From contig NZ_CP104207.1 of the NCBI RefSeq assembly GCF_025244705.1, positions 1,116,001 to 1,180,000 on the forward strand: a DNA stretch of 64,000 nt, in the 5' to 3' direction. The DNA is from Sphingopyxis sp. PET50. GTDB lineage: Bacteria; Pseudomonadota; Alphaproteobacteria; Sphingomonadales; Sphingomonadaceae. The position numbers and the translations under genes are program-made. Below the pieces are notes generated by a model that saw only the letters and a list, made by a program, of their open reading frames with translations, made no database searches and had not been told where the DNA came from. Numbering within the stretch: position 1 is the stretch's first letter; each line of letters opens with the position of its first letter. Positions 56,946 through 64,000 of the stretch are shown in pieces.

Positions 56946-57029
56946 TTACACCAGGTTGATTGTCACATCGATATTGCCGCGCGTCGCTTTCGAATAGGGG
57001 CAGGTCTGGTGCGCCGCGTCGGTGGGGGC
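56946..57029 (-). pseudogene. C-terminal fragment of an Ohr/OsmC organic hydroperoxide resistance gene
   Basis: The minus strand reads AHQTCPYSKATRGNIDVTIN then LV and a TAA stop, the exact C-terminal pattern of Ohr proteins including the second active-site Cys. About 26 residues remain; the rest is absent and the fragment is joined at about 57029 to an epoxide hydrolase piece in another frame. Confidence 0.7.
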
Positions 57030-57196
57030 GAGCCCGGCCAGCCGTACGTCATCAGCAGCGGCATCGCACCCTTGTGCTTCGAGCGGATGTGGATGAACTG
57101 GATATCGACGCCGTCGATCGTCGTGATGAACTGCGGCAGGGCGTTGAATTTGGCCTCCGCCTTTCGCCAGTCATAATCCGTTCCCAACTCCTGCCC
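57029..57196 (-). pseudogene. Epoxide hydrolase N-terminal domain fragment
   Basis: About 55 residues read DYDWRKAEAKFNALPQFITT, GVDIQFIHIRSKHKG and MPLLMTYGWPGS, the end of an epoxide hydrolase N-terminal domain and the oxyanion motif (normally HGWPG). The catalytic domain is missing. Nothing recognisable was found in 57197-57371. Confidence 0.65.
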
Positions 57197-57371
57197 GCTA
57201 CCTGCCCGACCGGCGGCCATGTTTGCAAAGGATATAATTGCCCATTCCAAAAGGTCGCTCCGCGCTCGCATACCGGTCTTTGGAGCCGGGATCCGAAGTC
57301 GCCTGCAAGCGGTCGTTCGACGAGGCGAAGGGCAGGCCCCGCTTTGCGGAGCGCGGCAGTCATTCGGCGCG

Positions 57372-58388
57372 CTAGGTCTGTCGGGTCACAAGCTGGGTCG
57401 GCAGCATTGCGGATCGAGGTCGCCGTCCGTCCAGCACCTGCATCAGTTTCTCGACTAACAGAGCGCCAGCGACTCCGGTTTGCTGCGCGATGGTGGTGAT
57501 CGACGGGGTGAAGTGGGCTGCGGGGGGAATGTCGTTATAGCCTACGAGCGAATAATCGCGCGGCGTCAGATGCCCCTCCTTGGCGAATGCGCCGATGACC
57601 GCCATGGCTGCCGTATCGGAGAAGGCGAAGACCGCGTCGGGGCGCTCCGGGCGAGCTTTCAGATAGGCGTTCGCCTGATCATGGATCGCGGAAAAGGCCA
57701 TTGATTCAATCGAAAGAACGTCAATTTCGACGTCCTTTCTCGCTCGCGCGGCCGTCTGGAGTCCCTCGAAGCGCAAGCGGATTTCCTCATGCTGACAGTC
57801 GCCCACGAACAGCCAGCGGCGACGTTCGTGCGCAAGGAAGCGCTCGTCGACCAGCCGTCCGCCCAGGCTATTGTCGCTCCCGACCGCGCAATAGGTGCTC
57901 GCCTCGCTGACCGCACCCCACACGACCATCGGAATATTCCGGCGCGCGACCTTTTGCAGCAGGGCGTCGCGCGTTCCCTGTCCCAGTATAATGAAGCCGT
58001 CGGCGCCGCGCGATTGATAGAGGTCGACGAAGCCTTCGACGGTTTCGAGGCCCGAGGGCGACAGGAGGAGGTCGAGGTCGCGCACCGACAGCGCCTCCGA
58101 AATGCCGGCGAGCAATTCGAAGATGAACGGATCGCCGATCGCGCCTTGGCGGTGCGATCCGAAATCGAGCACGACGGCGATCGCATTGGCACGTTCGCGC
58201 CGCAGTTTTTGTGCGTGGCGGTTGAGCGCATAACCCTGTTCACGCGCGACTGCGAGCACGCGCTCGCGCGTTTCGGCGCTGACCAGCGGACTGCCGCTCA
58301 GAACGCGCGACACGGTCGGCTTTGAAACTTTTGCAATGCGCGCCACATCTTCCATCGTCGGTCGCGTCGTGCGCGGCATCGTTATCAT
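57372..58388 (-). CDS. LacI family transcriptional regulator
   Basis: About 338 residues. The N-terminal helix-turn-helix and hinge read TMEDVARIAKVSKPTVSRVL and RERVLAVAREQGYALNRHAQ, followed by a periplasmic-binding-protein-like sensor domain (GADGFIILGQGTRDALL, FAFSDTAAMAVIGAF, YSLVGYNDIPPAA). In-frame starts also exist at 58409, 58427 and 58379. Divergent from the TonB receptor/GH1/esterase genes, with a palindrome between, so it most likely represses them until a glycoside or its product is present. Confidence 0.88.
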   Translation of the reverse strand: MITMPRTTRPTMEDVARIAKVSKPTVSRVLSGSPLVSAETRERVLAVAREQGYALNRHAQKLRRERANAIAVVLDFGSHRQGAIGDPFIFELLAGISEALSVRDLDLLLSPSGLETVEGFVDLYQSRGADGFIILGQGTRDALLQKVARRNIPMVVWGAVSEASTYCAVGSDNSLGGRLVDERFLAHERRRWLFVGDCQHEEIRLRFEGLQTAARARKDVEIDVLSIESMAFSAIHDQANAYLKARPERPDAVFAFSDTAAMAVIGAFAKEGHLTPRDYSLVGYNDIPPAAHFTPSITTIAQQTGVAGALLVEKLMQVLDGRRPRSAMLPTQLVTRQT

Positions 58389-58475
58389 ATCGCCGTTTTT
58401 TCCCGCCATAGGCTGTTCATATGGCACTGGCGGCTTGGGTGCAATCGTCGATCACGCGGCTATGAAACTTGTTGT

Positions 58476-58489
58476 TGAAATGCATTTCA
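58476..58489 (+). promoter_or_regulatory. Palindromic operator candidate for the LacI regulator
   Basis: TGAAATGCATTTCA is a perfect 14-base palindrome, 56 bases before the receptor start, in the divergent gap between the regulator and its likely targets. LacI-type operators are palindromes of this size with a central step contacted by hinge helices. Confidence 0.7.
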
Positions 58490-58545
58490 TAAATATCTAT
58501 CAGATTCGGCGAACGGGCGACACAGCCCGCTAAGGGAGGATGACG

Positions 58546-61035
58546 ATGGCAATCATGCGCAAATATCTGATGTCGCTTTGCTGGAGTTCCGCACCGATAG
58601 CACTCGCATTCGGTCCGTCGCACGCCATGGCGCAGGAATCGGCACAGGCCGACGCCGCGGGCGGCGGGATCGAGGAAATCATCGTGACCGCGCGGCGCGT
58701 TGACGAGCGCGCGCAGCAAGTTCCGATCGCGATCACGGCTTTCAGCCAGGACAATCTGCGCGAAAAGGGCGTCAACAACGGCACTGATCTTCAGAATTAC
58801 ACGCCGTCGCTGTCGGTTGTCGGCGACGTCGCGCGCAATCAGGAGACCTATTCGATCCGCGGTATGGGCGGCAGCACCGGCCAGGGCACGGGTAGCGGCC
58901 CGGGCGTCGTCGGTTATTTTGCCGAAGTGCCCACCAGCGTCAGCGGTCCGGGCAATTTCTATGATCTTGCGTCGCTCCAGGTGCTGAAGGGGCCACAAGG
59001 CACGCTCTTCGGGCGGAACACTACCGGCGGCGCCGTGCTGCTCGAACCGGTGCGGCCGAAGATGGGTGTGGTCGAAGGCTATGCCGATCTGACGCTGGGC
59101 AATTATGACCGCCGCAGCGGGCAGGCGGCGCTCAATATTCCGCTGGTCGATGATGTGCTGGCAATCCGCATCGCCGGTCAGTTCGACAAGCGCGACGGCT
59201 ATGTTCGCGATGCCGTCACCGGCTTCGACTATCTCAATCGCAACAATTACAGCCTGCGCTTCGGGGTGCAGTTCAATCCGACCGACGCGATCCGCAGCTA
59301 TACTGCGGTCACCTATGTCGACGTGAAGGAGCATGGTGGTGGCAGCATCCTGCTCGCCGTAAATCCGGAGCGTCCCTATGCCGCGCTCCTCCAGCCCTAT
59401 CTGCTCGAACAGCAGGCGCGCGGACCGCGCGAGACCGCTCTCAGCGTGCCGACGCGGGAGGTCGCGAAAAGCCTTCTCGCGCTCAACAACACAGAGATCG
59501 ACCTTTCGGACGCGCTGACGCTGAAGAATGTCTTCAGCTATGCGCGCACCCGTTCCACGAGCGCGACCGACCGCGATTCGACACCACTGCCGATCGCCGA
59601 TCTGCTCGGCGCCTATCCCGGCAGCTACAACAACAATTTACGCACGATCACGGAGGAGCTGCAGCTCCGTTACGACGATGGCACGTTACGGATCCAGGCT
59701 GGCGGATTCTTCCTGGACCAGAAAACACCGTCGCCGCTGACATTCCAGACCGTCAATCCGATGCAATTCGGGGGCATCCTCGGCGGCGGACCGATCATCC
59801 TGCCGCCTGCGCTGCAAGCGGCCCTTGGCGTCGACGGACCCTTGCTTCCCGCGCTGAGCCTGCAACCGACCGCCCATGTCGATGCACAGAGCAAGGCGAT
59901 CTATGCGCAGGCGCAATACAAGCTGACACCCGATCTGACCGCGACGGCCGGATTCCGCTGGACCTGGGACCGTTTCGGCGGCGAGATTCAGGGGTATCAG
60001 GCGGCCGAGAGCTATGACGTTTTCAACCAGCTTGCGGCGCTTGGCGTGATCACGCCGACGCAGGCGGCGCAGGTGATCGGGCTCAACGCGGACCTTTGCA
60101 CCTATGATGCCTATCAGGCGGTGGCTGCGGGCGGGTTCCCGACGCTCTATTATCCGAACTGCACGACGCCGAGCTTCAACGGCAAGAGTAACGGGCCCAC
60201 CTGGCAGTTCGGGCTCGACTGGCAGGCGAACCCGGACACCTTGCTCTACATCGTATCGCGGCGCGGCTATAAATCGGGCGCGACCAACCCGATCGTCTCG
60301 CTTTTCCTCGGCGAGCAGCATCCGCTGTTCGCGGTGCGCCCCGAAAAGGTCACCGACCTCGAAGTCGGGATGAAGAAGGACTGGAATCTTGGTGGTGAAG
60401 CGCGCGCGCGGACCAATATTTCCGCCTTCTACACTTGGTACAATGACATTCAGGTGATTCAGCGCGCGACGATCGCGGGCTCCGACATATTGACCAACGC
60501 CAAAAAGGCGCGGGTCATGGGGCTCGAATTCGAAGGCCAGCTGGTGCCGGTGCGCGGGCTGACGCTGAGCGCGGTCTATTCATACAATTCGGCGAAATAT
60601 CTCGAATATGACTCGATCGCGATCCCGGCTATCCCGCAGGCGCTGACTGCGGCGCAGCCAAGCCGCGACTTGTCGGGAACACCCTTTTCTTTCGTGCCGA
60701 AGCACAAGTTCAGCCTCAACGGACGCATCGACCTGCCGACCGTCGAAGGGGTGGGCGAAATGGCCTTCAACGCGAACTGGACCTATCAGTCGAGCCAGCG
60801 CGTCACGCCCGAGGCGCAGCCCTTCGACACGATCGCGGGCTACGGCCTCGTCAACCTGCGGTTCGAGTGGAACAATATGTTCGGCGCGCCGGTCGATGCG
60901 GCGGTCTTTGGCACCAATATATTCGACAAGGCGTATCGGGTCACCGCCAATCCCAGCTATAATAATTCGGGTTTCATCAACTCGATCTACGGGGAGCCGG
61001 CGCAATATGGCGTGCAGGTCCGCTATCGCTTCTGA
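58546..61035 (+). CDS. TonB-dependent receptor (glycoside-uptake type)
   Basis: An 829-residue outer-membrane receptor. Signal peptide, then the TonB box region EEIIVTARRVDERAQQVPIA and plug motifs (SIRGMGGSTGQGTG, LQVLKGPQGTLFGRNTTGGA). The barrel ends YGVQVRYRF. Start chosen at ATG 58546 because GGGAGG lies 6 bases upstream; ATG 58540 abuts it. The following GH1 glucosidase and the divergent LacI regulator suggest that it imports a beta-glucoside or glycosylated aromatic. Confidence 0.92.
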   Translation: MAIMRKYLMSLCWSSAPIALAFGPSHAMAQESAQADAAGGGIEEIIVTARRVDERAQQVPIAITAFSQDNLREKGVNNGTDLQNYTPSLSVVGDVARNQETYSIRGMGGSTGQGTGSGPGVVGYFAEVPTSVSGPGNFYDLASLQVLKGPQGTLFGRNTTGGAVLLEPVRPKMGVVEGYADLTLGNYDRRSGQAALNIPLVDDVLAIRIAGQFDKRDGYVRDAVTGFDYLNRNNYSLRFGVQFNPTDAIRSYTAVTYVDVKEHGGGSILLAVNPERPYAALLQPYLLEQQARGPRETALSVPTREVAKSLLALNNTEIDLSDALTLKNVFSYARTRSTSATDRDSTPLPIADLLGAYPGSYNNNLRTITEELQLRYDDGTLRIQAGGFFLDQKTPSPLTFQTVNPMQFGGILGGGPIILPPALQAALGVDGPLLPALSLQPTAHVDAQSKAIYAQAQYKLTPDLTATAGFRWTWDRFGGEIQGYQAAESYDVFNQLAALGVITPTQAAQVIGLNADLCTYDAYQAVAAGGFPTLYYPNCTTPSFNGKSNGPTWQFGLDWQANPDTLLYIVSRRGYKSGATNPIVSLFLGEQHPLFAVRPEKVTDLEVGMKKDWNLGGEARARTNISAFYTWYNDIQVIQRATIAGSDILTNAKKARVMGLEFEGQLVPVRGLTLSAVYSYNSAKYLEYDSIAIPAIPQALTAAQPSRDLSGTPFSFVPKHKFSLNGRIDLPTVEGVGEMAFNANWTYQSSQRVTPEAQPFDTIAGYGLVNLRFEWNNMFGAPVDAAVFGTNIFDKAYRVTANPSYNNSGFINSIYGEPAQYGVQVRYRF

Positions 61036-61045
61036 GAATCGGGGG

Positions 61046-62374
61046 ATGACGCGCTCCTTGTCTGCGCTCGACCGGCGCCAGATGATCGGCCTCGGCGCCG
61101 CCGCGACGGTCGCTGTCGCTGCGGCAGCCCCGCTACGCGCCGCCCCGGCGGTGGCGCCTTTCCTCTGGGGCGCTGCGACTGCGGGGCATCAGGTCGAAGG
61201 AAACAATGTAAACGCTGACATCTGGCTGCTCGAACAGGTAAAGCCGACCATCTTTGCCGAACCGTCGGGGGATGCATGCGACAGCCTGCACCGCTGGCGC
61301 GAGGATGTCGCAATCGTCAAGGCGCTCGGCCTCAATTGCTATCGCTTCTCGGTCGAATGGTCGCGGATCGAGCCGGCGCCGGGACAGTTCAGCCAAGCCT
61401 GCCTCGATCATTATGCGCGCATCGTCGATCATTGCCGCGATCAAGGGCTGGCGCCGGTCGTGACCCTCAATCATTTCACCACGCCGCGCTGGTTCGCCGC
61501 GGCGGGGGGCTGGGAGAACCCCGATGCGCCCGATCTCTTTGCGCGCTATTGCGGTCGCGTCGCGCGGGCCATAGCGGCAGGGGTGAGTCATGCGCTGACC
61601 TTCAACGAGCCCAATCTCGCGCTCGGCGGACGCTGGGCGATCCACCCACCGCCGCAGGCGATGCTCGACGCGGTCGCCGCCTGCTGTGCGGCGGCAGCGA
61701 AGGCAAGCGGGTCGGATCGTTTCTCGCTGCTCAATGCGGGCGACCCCGCGCCGATGATCCCCGGCGTGACCGCCGCGCATGTCGCCGCGCGCGCGGCGAT
61801 CCGCGCGGCGCGCTCCGACCTGCCGATCGGGATGAGCCTCGCCATCCCCGACAATGTCGCCGTCGGCAAGGACAGCGCGATCGAGCGCAAGCGCGCCGAA
61901 GTCTATGGCCCTTTCTTTGCGGTGATGGACAAGGATGATTTCATCGGCGTGCAGACCTATGGCCGCGCTTATGTCGGTGCGGACAGCGACGTCGATCCGC
62001 CCGCTGATGCGCCGAAACGGCCCGGCGGTGGCGAGTGGTTCCCCGCTGCCGTCGGCAATGTCGTGCGCTATGCCCACGAGGCGACGGGCCTGCCGGTGAT
62101 GGTGACCGAGAACGGCATCGACGCCGCCGACGACACCGAACGCGAACGCTTCATCCCCGAAGCCGTCGCCTCGGTCGAAGCGGCACGGCGCGACGGGGTT
62201 CCGGTGCTCGGCTATATTCATTGGTCGCTGCTCGACAATTTCGAATGGATGTCGGGCTATGGTCCCAAATTCGGACTGGTGTCGGTCGACCGGCAGACCT
62301 TCAAACGGACGGTCAAACCGAGTGCAAAACAGCTCGGGGCGATCGCGCGGGCAGGCGGAGTCCAGGAAGGATGA
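61046..62374 (+). CDS. Family 1 glycosyl hydrolase (beta-glucosidase), exported
   Basis: A 442-residue GH1 enzyme with a Tat-like signal (DRRQMIGLGAAATVAVAAAA). The acid/base Glu188 is in TFNEPN and the nucleophile Glu355 in MVTENGIDAA; FLWGAATAGHQVEGNNVNAD and NCYRFSVEWSRIEP are further family blocks, and the aglycone-side LDNFEWMSGYGPKFGLV is intact. A periplasmic retaining beta-glycosidase is expected. The start lies 10 bases after the receptor stop. Confidence 0.93.
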   Translation: MTRSLSALDRRQMIGLGAAATVAVAAAAPLRAAPAVAPFLWGAATAGHQVEGNNVNADIWLLEQVKPTIFAEPSGDACDSLHRWREDVAIVKALGLNCYRFSVEWSRIEPAPGQFSQACLDHYARIVDHCRDQGLAPVVTLNHFTTPRWFAAAGGWENPDAPDLFARYCGRVARAIAAGVSHALTFNEPNLALGGRWAIHPPPQAMLDAVAACCAAAAKASGSDRFSLLNAGDPAPMIPGVTAAHVAARAAIRAARSDLPIGMSLAIPDNVAVGKDSAIERKRAEVYGPFFAVMDKDDFIGVQTYGRAYVGADSDVDPPADAPKRPGGGEWFPAAVGNVVRYAHEATGLPVMVTENGIDAADDTERERFIPEAVASVEAARRDGVPVLGYIHWSLLDNFEWMSGYGPKFGLVSVDRQTFKRTVKPSAKQLGAIARAGGVQEG

Positions 62375-63342
62375 TCCGGCCTCTTCTGATGCCGCTGCTC
62401 GCAGCGGGGCTCGCCTCCGCAGTGGCCCAAGCGCAAGCGGTCAAGGCGCCCTGGCCCGACTTTCTGTCCCCCGAGGCGAAGGCGGGGCTCGCCGCCGACG
62501 CCGCGCGTCCGCCCGAACCCGCGGACATCGCGGGACGCCGCGCGCGCATCGACGCGATCCAGCAGGAAATTGGGATGCCGCGGCTCGCGCGTTACGGGGT
62601 GACGATGAAGGACGATGTGATCGCCGGGATTCCGGTCCGCATTTTCACCCCCGCCAACGGCGCGGCGAAGGCGCCGGTCCTCCTCAACCTCCACGGCGGC
62701 GGCTTCATCGTCGATGCGGGGTCGATCAGCGAGAATGCGGCGGTCGCGGCCCTCACCGGCTATCGCGTCGTCGCTGTGCGCTATCGCCTAATCCCCGAAC
62801 ATCCCTTTCCCGCCGGGGTCGATGATGCGCTCGCGGTGTACCGTGCGCTGCTCGAAAAGCATGATCCCGCGCATATCGCGGTTTACGGCACGTCGGCCGG
62901 TGCGATCCTGTCGGCCGAGCTTGTTGCGCGATTGCGCGCCGCGAAATTGCCCCAGCCCGCAGCGCTCGGCTTTTTTTCGGGGGCTGCCGACCTTTCGCGG
63001 ATTGGCGACAGCGCCGGATTGTTCGCCAATGCGTCGGGGGTGGACGCGCTCGCCCGCTTTTATGCCGGGGGGCGGACGCTCGACGATCCGCTCGTTTCGC
63101 CGCAGCGCGGCGATCTGGCCGACTGGCCCGCGACGCTGTGCCTCGCGAGCACGCGCGATTTCCTGCTGAGCGGGACGGCCGACTTTTGCCGTGCGATCGA
63201 AGCGGCGGGCGCGCCCGCGAAGCTCGTCGTGTTCGACGGGCTGCCGCATGCCTTCTGGGCCTATATCGATGCGCCCGAAAGCGACGCCGCCTTTGCGGTG
63301 ATGGCGCGTTTCTTCACCGAACGGCTGGGAGAAAAGCCATGA
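62371..63342 (+). CDS. Alpha/beta hydrolase (HSL-type esterase), secreted
   Basis: A 323-residue esterase with a signal peptide (MPLLAAGLASAVAQAQA). The HSL-family oxyanion motif NLHGGGFIVDAGS and nucleophile elbow VYGTSAGAILSAE are intact, with RLIPEHPFPAGVDDALAVYR between them and the His in DGLPHAFWAY. It overlaps the glucosidase stop by 4 bases. It probably removes acyl groups from the imported glycoside; this role is inferred from the operon. Confidence 0.9.
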   Translation: MIRPLLMPLLAAGLASAVAQAQAVKAPWPDFLSPEAKAGLAADAARPPEPADIAGRRARIDAIQQEIGMPRLARYGVTMKDDVIAGIPVRIFTPANGAAKAPVLLNLHGGGFIVDAGSISENAAVAALTGYRVVAVRYRLIPEHPFPAGVDDALAVYRALLEKHDPAHIAVYGTSAGAILSAELVARLRAAKLPQPAALGFFSGAADLSRIGDSAGLFANASGVDALARFYAGGRTLDDPLVSPQRGDLADWPATLCLASTRDFLLSGTADFCRAIEAAGAPAKLVVFDGLPHAFWAYIDAPESDAAFAVMARFFTERLGEKP

Positions 63343-64000
63343 GGAGATTGCTCGGGCTGGCCGCTCTCGTGGCCGCATCGCCGGCAGCGGCGCAGCTCGC
63401 CGTTCCTGCCTTCACGCTGCCGGCTTCGAGCCAGCTCAGCGACGAGGCGCGGGTTGTCCTCGATCGCATGGCCGCCGCGACCGCGCCCGCAGAAATCGCC
63501 ACCGATGTTCTGAAGCAACGTGCCTACTACGACCGCTACAATGATGATCGCCTTGCCGAGATGCGGCGGCATTTCAGGACCAGCGAACAGCGGACGACGA
63601 TGAGCGGCGTTACGGTCGATATCGTCGAACCTGCGGAGGGAATCTCCCGCGGCAATGCCGGACGCGTGCTGATCAACGTCCACGGCGGCGCCTTCATGTG
63701 GGGATCGGGCAGTGGGGCGTTGGTGGAAGCGATCCCGGTTTCCGCGACGATGGGGATCAAGGTGGTCACGGTCGACTATCGCCTCGCGCCCGAGCATCGC
63801 TATCCTGCCGCCTCGGAAGATGTGACGGCGGTCTACAAAGCACTGCTCAAGAAGTATCGGCCCGAGAATATCGGCATCTACGGCTGTTCGGCGGGCGGGG
63901 TTATCACCGCGCAGGCGACCGCGTGGATCCGTCGCGCGGAATTGCCGCGCCCCGGCGCGATCGGCTCTTTTTGTGGCACCGGCGCGCCCTATTCGGGTGA
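63339..64000 (+). CDS. Alpha/beta hydrolase (HSL-type esterase), partial, 3' end outside window
   Basis: The frame opens at ATG 63339, overlapping the previous stop by 4 bases, and stays open to the window end (220 residues). Signal peptide RLLGLAALVAASPAAAQ, then INVHGGAFMWGSGSG, VDYRLAPEHRYPAASEDV and the nucleophile elbow IYGCSAGGVIT. It is a paralogue of the preceding esterase. The catalytic His must lie beyond base 64000. Confidence 0.88.
   Translation, partial: MRRLLGLAALVAASPAAAQLAVPAFTLPASSQLSDEARVVLDRMAAATAPAEIATDVLKQRAYYDRYNDDRLAEMRRHFRTSEQRTTMSGVTVDIVEPAEGISRGNAGRVLINVHGGAFMWGSGSGALVEAIPVSATMGIKVVTVDYRLAPEHRYPAASEDVTAVYKALLKKYRPENIGIYGCSAGGVITAQATAWIRRAELPRPGAIGSFCGTGAPYSG

Overview
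The window is high-GC alphaproteobacterial DNA, most like Sphingomonadales (Sphingopyxis/Sphingomonas type). Signs of this are the split transhydrogenase (pntAA/pntAB/pntB), several TonB-dependent receptors, GlsB/CsbD stress proteins, an EipA (DUF1134) protein and alphaproteobacterial SOS boxes (GTTC-N7-GTTC). Genes sit in short, tightly overlapping operons. No prophage, CRISPR array, rRNA or transposase gene was seen.

Layout. 1-2.6 kb: transhydrogenase operon, cut by the window start. 2.8-4.3 kb: a racemase-like protein lacking a catalytic residue, and two convergent DUF2147 genes. 4.5-9.4 kb: secreted beta-helix protein, diheme cytochrome, maleylacetoacetate isomerase, TonB receptor. 9.5-12 kb: MarR regulator overlapping an HPr-rel-A cassette (PqqD-like, HprK-like kinase, nucleotidyltransferase). 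12.2-17.3 kb: gph, then glmU and glmS flanking a toxin-antitoxin pair. 17.3-24.8 kb: mixed enzymes and small unknowns. 25-28 kb: argD-argF-hslO. 28.7-31 kb: queC-queE, lipB. 31-33 kb: two paralogous membrane proteins. 33-38 kb: hemF-trmL, then petABC-apt. 38-39.3 kb: eipA and tRNA-Ser(GCT). 39.4-46.2 kb: a stress island (PAS-LuxR regulator, CsbD, lipoprotein, outer-membrane protein, GlsB, large catalase, hemerythrin). 46.4-50.9 kb: a FAD protein divergent from a radical SAM/UdgX DNA-repair pair, with two SOS boxes between them. 51-55.4 kb: glycosyltransferase and GH130 genes. 55.5-57.3 kb: a graveyard of gene fragments. 57.4-64 kb: a LacI / TonB receptor / GH1 glucosidase / esterase catabolic locus, cut by the window end.

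Two things stand out. A 146-bp element with 20-bp terminal inverted repeats (12048-12193 and 55360-55505, opposite orientations, about 97% identical) supplies the TAG stop codon of the neighbouring genes. Second, sixteen genes are each broken by a single frame slip; in fourteen the total length is 3n+1, i.e. one base too many. Because conserved genes such as petC, hslO and trmL are among them, sequence error is the first explanation to test.

Frameshifted genes are listed as pseudogenes over their full reconstructed extent. Functional statements about them assume that the frame is restored.
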